Source of the DNA: Streptomyces griseoflavus
Lineage (GTDB): Bacteria; Actinomycetota; Actinomycetes; Streptomycetales; Streptomycetaceae
Length of the DNA: 64,000 nt
Direction of reading: 5' to 3'
Assembly: GCF_014649995.1 (NCBI RefSeq)
Contig: NZ_BMUC01000001.1
Coordinates: 124,001 to 188,000 of the forward strand
The position numbers were made by a program, and so were the translations under genes. The notes below the pieces were generated by a model. The model saw only the letters and a list, made by a program, of their open reading frames with translations. It ran no database searches and was not told the DNA's origin. Positions 1 through 9,266 of the stretch are shown piece by piece. Within the stretch, counting starts at the first letter, position 1. Each line of letters begins with the position of its first letter.

Positions 1-126
1 ACCGGTTTGACCTCCTGAGTGATACCCAACTTCCCGGAGCGACAACATTTCTACGGGACGGTAACCGCTTGGTGGTGAGAAGCATTCACCATGCCGCGAT
101 CATTTGTGAACGAGCATGACCGATTC

Positions 127-189
127 AACCTCGGTCTTGCATGAGGGCCCACCGGCGGAATCGGTGGACCCTCATGCAAGATCGAGGTT
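127..189. terminator. Long near-perfect hairpin downstream of the DUF397 gene
   Basis: The arms at 127-154 and 162-189 match at 26 of 28 positions around a 7-nt loop. The hairpin begins 45 nt beyond the stop of the leftward DUF397 gene, so it most simply acts as its intrinsic terminator. No run of T follows, which is usual for actinomycete terminators. The stem is longer than most terminators, so a small mobile-element remnant cannot be excluded. Confidence 0.6.
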
Positions 190-233
190 AGACGCGTCGC
201 TTCGGGCAACGCGCACCGTCGGGAGCGGAGTTG

Positions 234-458
234 CTACCTACTGTGGGGCATCGCCGGCTGTTTCCGCCTCAGCCCTCCCACGAAGCAGCGCCATGCACTG
301 GCCTCGACAGACACGACAGAGCCGGCCGCATCCTTGGAGTCACGTATGAGCACACCGTGTGCGACATGTGCGCACTCCACGCACTCGGTTGCGTTCGCGC
401 CACTGTAAGACGACTTGAACCATGTGCGTTCATCACGGGCGGGAGAGCGGGCGGGCAT
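234..458 (-). CDS. DUF397 domain protein (Scr2-like)
   Basis: This small 74-residue protein carries the DUF397 pattern: WFKSSYSG near residue 13, then ATECVECA, then GVLIRDSKD and a C-terminal AW..F. The ATG at 458 directly follows the TAG (461-459) of the upstream HTH-DUF5753 regulator, so the two genes are translationally coupled. DUF397 proteins usually sit beside this regulator type in streptomycetes. The pair is known from whiJ-like clusters and from Scr1/Scr2, where the small protein antagonises or partners the regulator. The sequence supports the family and the pairing. The toxin-antitoxin-like reading is family knowledge, not something visible here. Confidence 0.85.
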   Translation of the reverse strand: MPARSPARDERTWFKSSYSGANATECVECAHVAHGVLIRDSKDAAGSVVSVEASAWRCFVGGLRRKQPAMPHSR

Positions 459-1304
459 CTACAGCTCCTTGCGTGCGCGGTGGATCAGGGTGGAGGAAGC
501 CTCCATGTCCAACGCTTGTGCGCGAAGGTACTCGAACGCAAGTCTGTATCGCTCCAGTTCCTCGTCCTTTTCCAGGAAGAGGGATCCGGTGTGGAAGTCC
601 ACGTAGACCACGTCGAGAGCTGACTCCGTACCGCCGATGATCACGAAGCTGCCAAGAGCGGCACCATGGGCTCCGTTCGAGAACGGCAGCACTTGTAGTG
701 TGACGTGCGGTGACTCATTGGCTTCGAGTAGTCGCCCGAGCTGCTCCTCCATGATCTCCGGTGAGCCGACAACCCGGCGGATCACGGACTCATCGAGGAT
801 GGCCCACAGCCGGAACGGCTTTGGACGGGTGAGGATCTCCTGGCGTTTCATCCGGATGTCCACCAGCCGCTCGATCTCGGCCGGTTCCAGAGGGATCTCG
901 TTGGCCTTCTGCAGAGCGGTGCTGTAGGCGCGGGTCTGAAGCAGCCCGGGGACGTAGACGCAGGAGAAGTGATCCTCACGTACGGCCTCGTCCTCAAGAG
1001 TGAGCAGGAGGTTCATGCTCTCGGGGATGGCGTCGGCGAACGAGCTCCACCACCCTTGCTGCTTGGCGTCCTTTGCCAGGCGCACCACGGCCTCACGCTC
1101 GGCGTCCGTGGCGCCGTACTCACGGCACAGCGCGTCCACGACGATCCACTTCACCGGCCCCGCCTGCGTCTCGTACCGGCTGACCGTTGCCTTCGATACG
1201 CCGACCAGTCCGCCGGCCTCTTCCAGGGTCATCCCCTTGCGGGCGCGCAACTTGCGAAGCATCGCTCCGAGTTGGCGGCGGCGTGTGGTGGTCCGTACGG
1301 ACAT
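459..1304 (-). CDS. HTH (XRE) DUF5753 regulator, Scr1/WhiJ-like
   Basis: The protein has 281 residues. An N-terminal Cro/C1-type HTH lies at about residues 10-65 (LGAMLRKLRARKGMTLEEA, then KATVSRYE). It is followed by a DUF5753 domain (about 95-270) with the usual VPGLLQTRAYS and R.KRQEIL segments. These proteins are DNA-binding regulators found in many copies in Streptomyces, often with a DUF397 partner and a divergent anti-sigma-type ATPase, as here. The ATG is preceded on its strand by AGGAG-like sequence (cctgaggagttcc). It is probably a developmental or antibiotic regulator of the WhiJ type, but its target cannot be read from the sequence. Confidence 0.9.
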   Translation of the reverse strand: MSVRTTTRRRQLGAMLRKLRARKGMTLEEAGGLVGVSKATVSRYETQAGPVKWIVVDALCREYGATDAEREAVVRLAKDAKQQGWWSSFADAIPESMNLLLTLEDEAVREDHFSCVYVPGLLQTRAYSTALQKANEIPLEPAEIERLVDIRMKRQEILTRPKPFRLWAILDESVIRRVVGSPEIMEEQLGRLLEANESPHVTLQVLPFSNGAHGAALGSFVIIGGTESALDVVYVDFHTGSLFLEKDEELERYRLAFEYLRAQALDMEASSTLIHRARKEL

Positions 1305-1520
1305 GGAACTCCTCAGGCGCTGACCCGGGCAGGTGCTCGGGGTGTGAACAGGCTAGGTAGCGCGGCAGCGCACTCACTATGCGATTCACTCGATCGAGGA
1401 CCATGAGAAGTTACATGGCGAGAGTTCTCTGTGTCATTCTCGGTGACGGACAGCTACGCAATGCAGCCGTTCGGACACGGCAGGCGCAGCATGCGCGTGG
1501 CACGGGAGGGAGAACCGCTT

Positions 1521-2141
1521 ATGCCCGGGATCGACATCAAGGACCGTCAGCGCCGCTGTGTCCTGCCGTTCGAGGCGCTTCCGGCGGAAGTACGGCTGCT
1601 GCGGCGGGCCGCCGTCACTCAACTCAGCCAGTGGGGAGTGCCGACCGCCGACGACGTGACGCAGCTCCTCGTGACGGAGCTGGCGACGAACGTCATCAAG
1701 CACGTGGGTGAGGGATCGCCGGCGACCCTGATCCTGGAGTGGAAGCGCGAGCGGCTGCGCGTCGAGATGCACGACAAGGGCAGCTCGCTCCCCTCAGTGC
1801 GCACCGTCGACTGTGATGCGGAGTGCGGCCGCGGCTTGCACCTGCTCGCTGCCATGGCCGTGGATTGGGGGACCGTTGTTACGGCGCTGGGCAAGGCGGT
1901 GTGGTGCGAGATCGAGCTGGGCTCGGATGCCGTGTGCCTGCGTACGGAGCGGGCCATCGACGCATTGGAACGCTACCGGGAACGAGGCGGGAGCGTCCTG
2001 CACGGGCGGTGCGAAGCAGTGCTGGAGGAGTCGGCGGTCGAGCTGATCGCCGACCTGCTGCACTGGACGTCCGCGCGTGGCCTGGACCCGGATGACGTAC
2101 TGGACCGGGCGCAGATGCACTACGAGGCCGAGGCGGCCTGA
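1521..2141 (+). CDS. ATP-binding protein, anti-sigma-factor-type HATPase
   Basis: This is a histidine-kinase-like ATPase domain of the RsbW/SpoIIAB type. The N-box is ELATNVIKH, the G1 box is around MHDKGSS, and the G2 box is GRGLHLLAA. About 60 extra C-terminal residues (from RAIDALERYRERG) lie outside the domain. The chosen ATG at 1521 has GGGAGGGA about 10 nt upstream and is followed directly by conserved sequence. An in-frame ATG at 1431 would add 30 poorly conserved residues. The gene diverges from the HTH-DUF5753/DUF397 pair, the arrangement of whiJ/abaA-like clusters. Its role is inferred to be modulation of a sigma factor or of the neighbouring regulator. Confidence 0.85.
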   Translation: MPGIDIKDRQRRCVLPFEALPAEVRLLRRAAVTQLSQWGVPTADDVTQLLVTELATNVIKHVGEGSPATLILEWKRERLRVEMHDKGSSLPSVRTVDCDAECGRGLHLLAAMAVDWGTVVTALGKAVWCEIELGSDAVCLRTERAIDALERYRERGGSVLHGRCEAVLEESAVELIADLLHWTSARGLDPDDVLDRAQMHYEAEAA

Positions 2142-2143
2142 GA

Positions 2144-2172
2144 GTTGCCCCGTAGATCATCTACGGGGCAAC
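2144..2172. terminator. Bidirectional terminator hairpin
   Basis: Perfect inverted repeat GTTGCCCCGTAG / CTACGGGGCAAC around a 5-nt loop. It lies between the convergent ATPase gene (stop at 2141) and the ParB-like gene (stop at 2206), so it can serve both. Confidence 0.85.
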
Positions 2173-2205
2173 GCCTGCGCGGTATGGCCGCTGAAGGGTG
2201 TTCGG

Positions 2206-3063
2206 CTACTCGAAGATGTTCGGGACGGGGATGCGGTTGACGCGGCGGCTAGCGTTCCAAGCTGATGCGACTGCCAAGTGGGCCGCTTTGAGGCGGCCCT
2301 TGGTGCCGTCGTGGCGCGTGTTGTTGTTGGTGGCGATGGTCTGGATCTTGGCTCTGAAGGATGTGGGATCACCCTGGCGCTTGAGCTTCTGTGCCAATTC
2401 CTGAGGATTCACTACATCGTGATGCTTGGACATTACGGTGGCGATCCCGCCGATGGTGACGGAGTGCCAGGTGTCGGAGGTGCGGCCCCAAGCATCCTCA
2501 GCGATGGTGAGCGACAAGTCCAGCATTTCAGGACCGTGCTCCATGACGATGCTGAGAATCCCCTTGATGCCGCGCACGCCGTTCACGCTGCTGCTGCCAA
2601 CCTTGAGCTGATGCTTTTCCAGAACGGTATGAGTGTCCTGGAAGAGCGGATGCCCGGCCAGTACGCCGATCCTGAACTCGTCGTTCGGTCCGACTTTCGA
2701 AGACTCCTTGTTCTTGATAATGAACAGCGACGCCTCGTTGGCCATCGAGAGGCCGGAGTGGACCTCACAGGTGATGCTCTGGACAGCCTCGCGGACTTCC
2801 TCCGCGGCCGAGACCGTTTCGTTCAGGATGAGCTGGCAAGCGTAGACGCGGTGCATACCATCTACGGCGTACAGGCCGTCATGGCGGCGCGAGAGGATCG
2901 GTGTTCCCAAGGCGGTGGGGACCAGCTTCTCGGCGATGGCCGCAGCACGGGCCTTATTGAGGTTGCGCTGCGCGCGGGGGTCGAACTTGACGGTCCGCGG
3001 ATCCACCTTGATGTACTCGATCGAGTGGTCCGGAATGTCGTAGCTGTAGTCCTTGCTGGGCAA
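2206..3063 (-). CDS. ParB-like nuclease-domain protein (DUF6551-like)
   Basis: The protein has 285 residues from the TTG at 3063. That start is preferred because AGAGGAG lies 6 nt upstream. An in-frame ATG at 3111 would add 16 residues and lacks such a site. Near the N-terminus it shows the ParB/Srx-type elements DPRAQR, then PILSRR, and the diagnostic VDGMHRVYA (DGxHR). The remainder is helical with no recognised partner domain. Proteins of this kind are scattered through actinomycete accessory regions and phages, and resemble the family PGAP calls DUF6551. There is no parA or segregation gene nearby, so chromosome partitioning is not indicated. Its function is unknown. Confidence 0.75.
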   Translation of the reverse strand: MPSKDYSYDIPDHSIEYIKVDPRTVKFDPRAQRNLNKARAAAIAEKLVPTALGTPILSRRHDGLYAVDGMHRVYACQLILNETVSAAEEVREAVQSITCEVHSGLSMANEASLFIIKNKESSKVGPNDEFRIGVLAGHPLFQDTHTVLEKHQLKVGSSSVNGVRGIKGILSIVMEHGPEMLDLSLTIAEDAWGRTSDTWHSVTIGGIATVMSKHHDVVNPQELAQKLKRQGDPTSFRAKIQTIATNNNTRHDGTKGRLKAAHLAVASAWNASRRVNRIPVPNIFE

Positions 3064-3467
3064 GGCTTCTCCTCTTGTGTCAGCACCCCAATGGGGGTGA
3101 CGGCGACACATGTCAGCTCCCGAGTGCGGGAGACGGCGACTGGGTAGCGATCATGCTAAGAGCCAACTGGGTTGGGAGGAAGGCCAGTTAACAATCTGGG
3201 ACACGTGTCTCTGAGCTGAGCATGCCGGACTGCCCAAGGGTGTGAGCATGGGAGGCGCCACTGAGGGCGGATGCCGGGGAACGTGGCCGCTCTGCGTGAC
3301 GCGGCAGCCCTCACCGCACCGCAGCGAGCGAGACTGTCCGCGTGGCGATCGGAGCGTTCCTCTCCTCCGGGAGGCGTAGCTGATCACCCGATTAAGGGCC
3401 GAAGGGGCGGTACCCCGGAAGGCGAGTGTCGGGCCCCCGCCTGAAGCGCCAGCACGGTCGCAATGCG
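3064..3467. other. Intergenic, no gene seen
   Basis: About 400 bp upstream of the ParB-like gene. Short open frames here lack a plausible RBS and similarity to known proteins. It presumably holds the promoter of the leftward gene. Confidence 0.5.
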
Positions 3468-3713
3468 TCAGTGAACGACATCCGGGAAAGCCTCGGTGAT
3501 GATATCGATCAGCGCGCGGGCGCCTGCGGCGTCGAGTTGAACACTCTGGCTGATCTTGTTAGGGATGGCGCGGTCGGTGGATCCGTAGGTGTCTAGCTGG
3601 AGGATGCGACGACCATCGATGGTGAACGCTCGATAACCGCATGTGACCGGTCCGTGGACCTTCTGGGCGTCCGATGGAACCCGCTGAAACTCTTCGATCA
3701 AGGCCATGCGCAC
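3468..3713 (-). CDS. Small conserved-type hypothetical protein
   Basis: An 81-residue protein with a central TIDGRRILQLDTYGSTDR segment and a C-terminal QLDAAGARALIDII stretch. I recall similar small actinomycete proteins with the pattern LQLDTYGS..R..P.K.SQ..QLD, but know no function for them. There is no signal peptide, membrane segment or Cys pair. It stands alone in an accessory region, with no operon partner within 700 bp. Confidence 0.6.
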   Translation of the reverse strand: MRMALIEEFQRVPSDAQKVHGPVTCGYRAFTIDGRRILQLDTYGSTDRAIPNKISQSVQLDAAGARALIDIITEAFPDVVH

Positions 3714-4109
3714 ACCTTGCCATGCGCTTAGAGGGCCTTCAACTGCCGTGTCTGCACAGTCTGTCCGGAATCGCCGTCTCGTTCATAGATCCTCTGGCGC
3801 TGGCTTAAAGTCGTGCAGGCGCAGTCCGAAACCTGTGGCTTCAAGCGCGGTGTCGCTGAGGCTAACTCTTCATGATCTCTGCGGTATGTGGATGGCGTGA
3901 TGTAGTCGCCAGAAGTCGGACGGGACCACGAACGGCTGTCCTCAAGCGAGAAGTTGGGAATGTATGCGTCCTCCGGTTTGCCCAGGCCGACGACGTCGGC
4001 CATTGCGCCGGACCTGCCGGTCAGGGTCCACCCCCGGTCTTGCTAGTGATCTTCGAGGTCAGACTTGGTGAGGATGCCCTGTGTTTTGCCGCCGCCCTAA
4101 ACTCCCCAC
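3714..4109. other. Intergenic, possible gene remnants
   Basis: About 395 bp with lower GC and no convincing gene. A leftward open frame of 91 codons (3728-4003) has no clear RBS and no recognisable family. The region looks like decayed accessory DNA. Confidence 0.4.
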
Positions 4110-4475
4110 ATGGTGCAAAGCTCAGCGCAGAACGTGGACGCCTACCTCGCCGAGGTCCCCGACGGGCGCAGGGACGTGCTGGCCAGGCTGCGTGAGCTGT
4201 GCCGGGCCGAGCTGCGGGGGTTCGACGAGGTCATGGCGTACGGCATGCCGGTGTATGAGCGGGGCGGTGTCGCGGAGGTCGCGTTCGCGAGTCAGAAGCA
4301 GTACATCTCGTTCTATCTGATGCGCGGCGATGTCCGGGACGCGTTCGCGGAGCGGCTGGCCGGGCGGGACATGGGCAAGGGGTGTCTGCGGTTCCGCAAG
4401 CCGGAGGGTGTGGACTTCGTGTTGCTGCGGGAGCTGTTGAGGGCTGTTGCGGCTGCTCCGGGGGCGGTCTGCTGA
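4110..4475 (+). CDS. DUF1801 (YdhG-like) domain protein
   Basis: A 121-residue protein with the DUF1801 arrangement: NVDAYLAEVP at the start, then the signature YGMPVYERGG, QKQYISFYL and GKGCLRFRK. Members are small single-domain proteins, some called iron-chaperone-like (YdhG/YyaL), but with no firm biochemical role. The gene stands alone and is followed after about 150 bp by a small membrane-protein gene. The ATG is adopted as the only start giving the usual length. The RBS is weak. Confidence 0.8.
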   Translation: MVQSSAQNVDAYLAEVPDGRRDVLARLRELCRAELRGFDEVMAYGMPVYERGGVAEVAFASQKQYISFYLMRGDVRDAFAERLAGRDMGKGCLRFRKPEGVDFVLLRELLRAVAAAPGAVC

Positions 4476-4624
4476 CGGGCCCTCGTTCGGCAGTCGGGGC
4501 GTGGCGGAGATTGCCTGGTCCTGCCCTGGTCGGGTGCTGTCCGGTGGGGCGAGCATGGGGGGATCTTCGAGCCGGCGGCGTCGCTCTCGTTCCGGTTCTC
4601 GTCCGCGGGGAGGGGAGTGGCCTC

Positions 4625-4951
4625 ATGGTGTGGGTGGTGGGGATCGGCGTGCTCGTGGGGTTGCTGATGCTCGCGTCGGGGGTGGGCGCGTTGCGGACGG
4701 GGTGGGTTCTGCCTTCGGCGCGCCGTCATGTCGTCAGGCCGAAGCTCTACGGCCTCGGGGCCCTGTTCATGGGTGTGTCCCTTCTTTTGCAGGGCCTCTT
4801 GTACTTCCGCGTGCTGCCGGGTGTTCCCTCGGAGGTCCGCTACGCCGGCGGCAACGCCCTTCTGCTGGGAGGGCTGCTTCTGGTCGCCCTGAGTCAGGTG
4901 CTGCCGCGGCGCGGGGGCGGCTCGGTCGGCGCGGGGCCGTCGGGAGGCTGA
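4625..4951 (+). CDS. Small integral membrane protein
   Basis: A protein of about 108 residues with three hydrophobic segments: GIGVLVGLLMLASGVGAL (5-22), LYGLGALFMGVSLLLQGLL (42-60) and GNALLLGGLLLVAL (76-89). The ATG at 4625 has a strong GGGGAGGGGAG site 8-18 nt upstream. The open frame continues upstream to 4382, but that part lies inside the DUF1801 gene in another frame. No family is recognised and the function is unknown. Confidence 0.6.
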   Translation: MVWVVGIGVLVGLLMLASGVGALRTGWVLPSARRHVVRPKLYGLGALFMGVSLLLQGLLYFRVLPGVPSEVRYAGGNALLLGGLLLVALSQVLPRRGGGSVGAGPSGG

Positions 4952-5164
4952 GGGTCGGTGATGCCGGGGGTGGCCTCCTGCAACCACCGGTAGAGGGGTG
5001 ATCTCGGCCCGTCGGAGGAGGGGTGGGCCGGTCGTGGCGGGTGGAATGGGGTGGTGCGGCCGGAGTGATCCGGTGGTGCCCCTCGGGTGGGGAGGCGGGC
5101 CGGTTCGTCGGTGGGGCGGTCCCGGCTCAGGCCGCAGGCTGCCCGGGCGGACGACGAACAGATT

Positions 5165-6090
<926 letters not shown>

Positions 6091-6165
6091 CCGACCGGAG
6101 GGAGGAGCAGGGGGCGCCCGTCCGCAGGTCCCAGCCGGGCGGGCGGGCGCACCGTCCGCGGGCGG

Positions 6166-7179
6166 TCAGTCGGCGCCGTGGCAGTCGCCGTACGTCCGGC
6201 CCGAGCCGCACCAGCAGGCCGCCGTCCGCTCCGGCGGCCAGGCCGTGGCCCGGCCCCGGGCCGCCAGGGTGGTCGCGTACTGGGGGAGGAGGGCCGGGTC
6301 GGCGGGGGAGGTGAGCTCCGAGGCGGCGAAGGCCTCGTACGACGGGACGGTGCCCGTCACGATGCCGAGGTTGCCGGTGCCGGAGGCGGAGAGTTCGCGC
6401 AGGTCGGCCTCTATCGACGCCAGATGGGCCTCGTAGGAGGGGTACTCCTCGGCGAGGGCCGGGTACGCCTCCGTCAGTTCCGTCAGTTCCGCGGCCGGCC
6501 AGTGCAGGACCGCGACCGGGAACGGGCGGGACATGGCCTCACGGAACGCGCCCACCTCCGCGCGCAGGCGGAGGATCTCCGCCTGCAGCTCCGCCGGGTT
6601 CTCCGAGCCCAGGGACCACACCCGCTTGGGGTCGTGGAGCTCGTCCAGGGTGATCGGGAGGGTGTGGACGGTGTCCGCCAGGGCGTCCCACTCGTCGTGC
6701 GTCGCGCCGAGCATCCGGCGGACGCGGTGGCGGCCGAAGAGGAGGGGGTGGGCGGCGCGCGGGGGCTGCGGCGCTCCGGTCAGCAGGAGGCGTACCGCCT
6801 GCGTGTACGTCTCGTGCGCCTGCTCCAGCTCGTCGTGCGCCTCCAGGGACTCCGCGACGATCACCCAGGGGGCGGGGTCGCGGGGGGCGGCCGAGCGGAT
6901 GCCGGTGATGATCGCGCGGGCCTCGGCCTCGTGGCCGTACTCCCAGAGGTTGGAGGCCTTCAGGGCGCGGACCAGGAACGGCTGCTCCAGGGCCGCGTCC
7001 GAGGCGAGGAGGCGGTCGTAGAGGGTGGTCGCGGCGGGGCGGTCGCCGGAGAGTTCGCGGTGGGCGGCGGCCCGCAGGAGCAGGGCTTCGGCGTCCTCGG
7101 GGTAGAGGTCCGCGGTCCGCTCCAGGCGGGCTGCTTCAGCGGTGTGGTCGACGTTTTCGGCAGGCGTGTCGGGGCGCAT
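6166..7179 (-). CDS. TPR/SEC-C motif protein
   Basis: The protein has 337 residues from the ATG at 7179. The N-terminal half is helical and TPR-like (LYPEDAEALLLRAAAHRELSG, then EARAIITG and EQAHETYTQAV). The C-terminus ends in a zinc-binding SEC-C motif, CWCGSGRTYGDCHG. SEC-C motifs bind zinc and mediate protein contacts. As a whole-protein class this is an uncharacterised actinomycete family. The open frame runs about 750 nt further upstream, but that part is low complexity and overlaps the rightward membrane gene, so it is left out. It converges with the chloroperoxidase gene. Confidence 0.8.
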   Translation of the reverse strand: MRPDTPAENVDHTAEAARLERTADLYPEDAEALLLRAAAHRELSGDRPAATTLYDRLLASDAALEQPFLVRALKASNLWEYGHEAEARAIITGIRSAAPRDPAPWVIVAESLEAHDELEQAHETYTQAVRLLLTGAPQPPRAAHPLLFGRHRVRRMLGATHDEWDALADTVHTLPITLDELHDPKRVWSLGSENPAELQAEILRLRAEVGAFREAMSRPFPVAVLHWPAAELTELTEAYPALAEEYPSYEAHLASIEADLRELSASGTGNLGIVTGTVPSYEAFAASELTSPADPALLPQYATTLAARGRATAWPPERTAACWCGSGRTYGDCHGAD

Positions 7180-7420
7180 GGGGGACACCGTACTGCCGAC
7201 GGGTGACAGAAGGTGAGGGCGCAGGGGGGCCGCAGGGGGGCCGCACGGGGGCGGCGGGCGTTCCGGGGCGGGCGGCCGGGGGCGCGTTTCCGGGGCGGTG
7301 CCGGCCGATTTTCGGTTCGGTGGAACCGTCGGGCACCTCCCGTGCGTTGTGGGGGGTGCGGAGGCGAGGCCGGGCTCCACCCGGCGCGAGAGAGGGACGC
7401 GGGAGAGGGAGGGGCGGCGA

Positions 7421-7744
7421 GTGATCCGGCACCGGGTGACCGTGCGGTCCGCCTTCGGCGTGCTCCTCCCGCTGCTCCCGCTCCTCCTCGTCCTGCTGCC
7501 GGCCGCCGGCGGGCTCTCCGTGGTCGACGTCGCGCTCGCCGCGACCGCCGCCGCCGGCAGCGCGCTCACCGTCTGCTCCGTCGTCGCCGCGCGCAGCGCG
7601 CCCGTCGTGCCGCCCACCCGGGTCCGTACGGCCATCCGCGACCGTGACCGGCGCACCGCCTTCCTCGCCCAGCGCGACCCCGACGCCAAGGGGCGCACCC
7701 GGCCCCGGGCTCCGGGACACGCCCTCCTGGCGACCGCCGCGTAG
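7421..7744 (+). CDS. Small membrane protein, DUF6412-like
   Basis: A 107-residue protein from a GTG at 7421 with GGGAGAGGGAGGGG upstream. Two hydrophobic helices are clear: FGVLLPLLPLLLVLLPAAG (about 12-30) and VDVALAATAAAGSALTVCSVVAA (35-57), followed by an Arg-rich tail (RTAIRDRDRRTAFLAQRDPDA). Streptomyces commonly encodes such a protein immediately before a second YidC-like insertase, as here. I associate it with DUF6412, with moderate certainty. A role alongside the insertase is inferred from position only. Confidence 0.7.
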   Translation: MIRHRVTVRSAFGVLLPLLPLLLVLLPAAGGLSVVDVALAATAAAGSALTVCSVVAARSAPVVPPTRVRTAIRDRDRRTAFLAQRDPDAKGRTRPRAPGHALLATAA

Positions 7745-7751
7745 GGCACCT

Positions 7752-7855
7752 CTTCCGGGTTCCTCCCCGTATCTTCCGGGGCCTTCCCGCACCCTCGGGT
7801 TCCGTCCCGCACCTTGCGGGGCCTTCCCGCAGCTTCCGGGTTTCCCTCCCGCACC
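7752..7855. repeat. Degenerate short direct repeats
   Basis: Several imperfect units of the type CTTCCCGCA-(6-9 nt)-CGGG are arranged in tandem between the small membrane gene and yidC. They look like a decaying minisatellite. No coding function is apparent. Confidence 0.5.
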
Positions 7856-7958
7856 GTGCCCTGCCGCGGGTCGTCATGCCGCCATCCCCCACGTCCGCCC
7901 CGGTGCCCCCGGGACTTCCGGACTTCCGGCACGACGAGACCCCCGGAGGGCTCACCCC

Positions 7959-8678
7959 ATGTCCGTCTTCGCCGGCCTGGTCGAGAACCTGGCCGCCCTG
8001 CTCCAGCCGCTGTTCGGCGCCTTCGCCGCGGCTGCCGCGATCGTCCTGTTCACCGCGCTCGTACGCCTCCTCGTCCACCCCCTCTCCCGGGCCGCCGCAC
8101 GTGGCCAGAAGGCCCGGACGGCGCTCCAGCCGCGCATCGCCGAGCTGCGCCGCAAGCACGCCCGCGACCCCGAGAAGCTCCAGCGGGCCGTGCTGGAACT
8201 GCACACCCGGGAGAAGGTGTCGCCGCTGTCCGGATGCCTGCCGAGCCTGTTCCAGCTGCCCGCGTTCTTCCTGCTGTACCACCTGTTCTCCAGCGAGACG
8301 ATCGGCGGGCGCGCCAACGAACTCCTCGGCCACCGGTTGTTCGACGCGCCGCTGGGCGGACGGTGGGCGGACGCGCTCGCGGACGGCGGGGTGTTCGGCG
8401 GGGCCGGGCTCGTGTACGTCGGGCTGTTCGCGGTCGTCACGGTGGTCGCCTGGTTCGGCTACCGGCTGTCCCGGCGGATGACGGACGCCGCCCGGGCCCT
8501 CACGGCCGGTGCCGACGACGCGCGGCAGGTGCCGGGGCTGGCGGCCGTCACCAAGGTGATGCCGTTCATGTCCTTCTTCACGCTCGTCACCGTCGCGGTG
8601 ATGCCGCTGGCGGCGGCCCTGTACATGGTGACGAGCACGACGTGGAGCGTGGTGGAACGGTCCGTGCTGTACCGGTGA
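7959..8678 (+). CDS. YidC/Oxa1-family membrane insertase
   Basis: A 239-residue polytopic protein with the YidC core. TM1 (about 17-40) leads to a cytoplasmic hairpin with QPRIAELRRKHARDPEKLQRAVLELHTREKV in outline. Then comes PLSGCLPSLFQLPAFFLLYHLF, and C-terminal helices end with MPFMSFFTLVTVAVMPLAAALYMVTSTTW. The ATG at 7959 has GGAGG 9-13 nt upstream. It lacks the large periplasmic domain of proteobacterial YidC, as is normal in Gram-positives. It differs from the housekeeping copy by not being near rnpA/jag, so it is probably a secondary insertase acting with the preceding small membrane protein. Confidence 0.9.
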   Translation: MSVFAGLVENLAALLQPLFGAFAAAAAIVLFTALVRLLVHPLSRAAARGQKARTALQPRIAELRRKHARDPEKLQRAVLELHTREKVSPLSGCLPSLFQLPAFFLLYHLFSSETIGGRANELLGHRLFDAPLGGRWADALADGGVFGGAGLVYVGLFAVVTVVAWFGYRLSRRMTDAARALTAGADDARQVPGLAAVTKVMPFMSFFTLVTVAVMPLAAALYMVTSTTWSVVERSVLYR

Positions 8679-8738
8679 GGGCGGCGGCGCGGGGTGGGTT
8701 CTCCGCCCCCGCCGCCCCTTCCCTTCCCGTCCCCGGGG

Positions 8739-8780
8739 GCTACGCCCCCGGACCCCCTTCGCGCAGTTCCCCGCGCCCCT
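8739..8780. repeat. Streptomyces intergenic repeat element
   Basis: A CCCCGGGGGC-TACG-CCCCCGG hairpin followed by CGCGCAGTTCCCCGCGCCCC, a dispersed element very common between Streptomyces genes. It lies between the convergent insertase and UPF0303 genes and may act as a terminator. Confidence 0.7.
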
Positions 8781-8783
8781 AAT

Positions 8784-9266
8784 TCACTGAGCGTTGGTCA
8801 GGAAGTGGTGCAGGGCTTCCACCACCAGGTTGTGGTCCTCCAGTTGGGGGAGGCCGGAGACGGTCACCGCGCCGATGACTCCCGCGCCCCGGACGGTGAG
8901 GGGGAAGGAGCCGCCGTGGGCCGCGTAGGTGTCGGGGTCGAGGCGGGAGGAGGCCTCGAAGGTGGTGCCCTTGGCGCGGTGGCGGGCGCCGACCAGGTAG
9001 GAGGCGGAGCCGTAGCGCTCGACGACCCGGCGCTTGCGGGCGATCCAGGCGTCGTTGTCGGGGGCGGAGCCGGGCAGCGCGGCGTGGAAGAGCTGCTGGC
9101 CGGCGCGGTGGATGTCGATGGCGACGGGGGCGCGGCGCTCGCGCGCCATCTCCACCAGCAGGGAGCCGAGGGCCCAGGCGTCGTCGTGGGTGAAGTGCGG
9201 GAAGACCAGGCGGCGTTCCTGCGCCTCCAGCTCCTCCACGGTCGGGGTCGCGTCGGGGGTCGTCAC
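8784..9266 (-). CDS. UPF0303 / heme-degrading-domain protein
   Basis: A 160-residue protein with the GlcG/HbpS-like fold signature: PVAIDIHRAGQQLFHAALPGSAPDN, then W...K..VV.R and YAAHGGSFPLTVRGAGVIGAVTVSGL. UPF0303 members are small homologues of the HbpS haem-binding/degrading domain, and their substrate is not established. The GTG at 9266 overlaps the TGA of the upstream oxidoreductase gene (GTGA), so the two are co-translated. Together they form a two-gene unit under the ROK repressor promoter. Confidence 0.85.
   Translation of the reverse strand: MTTPDATPTVEELEAQERRLVFPHFTHDDAWALGSLLVEMARERRAPVAIDIHRAGQQLFHAALPGSAPDNDAWIARKRRVVERYGSASYLVGARHRAKGTTFEASSRLDPDTYAAHGGSFPLTVRGAGVIGAVTVSGLPQLEDHNLVVEALHHFLTNAQ

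Noticed and set aside
3728-4003. Leftward 91-codon open frame
   Set aside because: No RBS, no known family, and in a region that looks decayed. Kept only as a note.
6166-7932. SEC-C gene extended to 588 codons
   Set aside because: The extra N-terminal part is low complexity and antisense to the small membrane gene and insertase region. The ATG at 7179 gives a normal protein.
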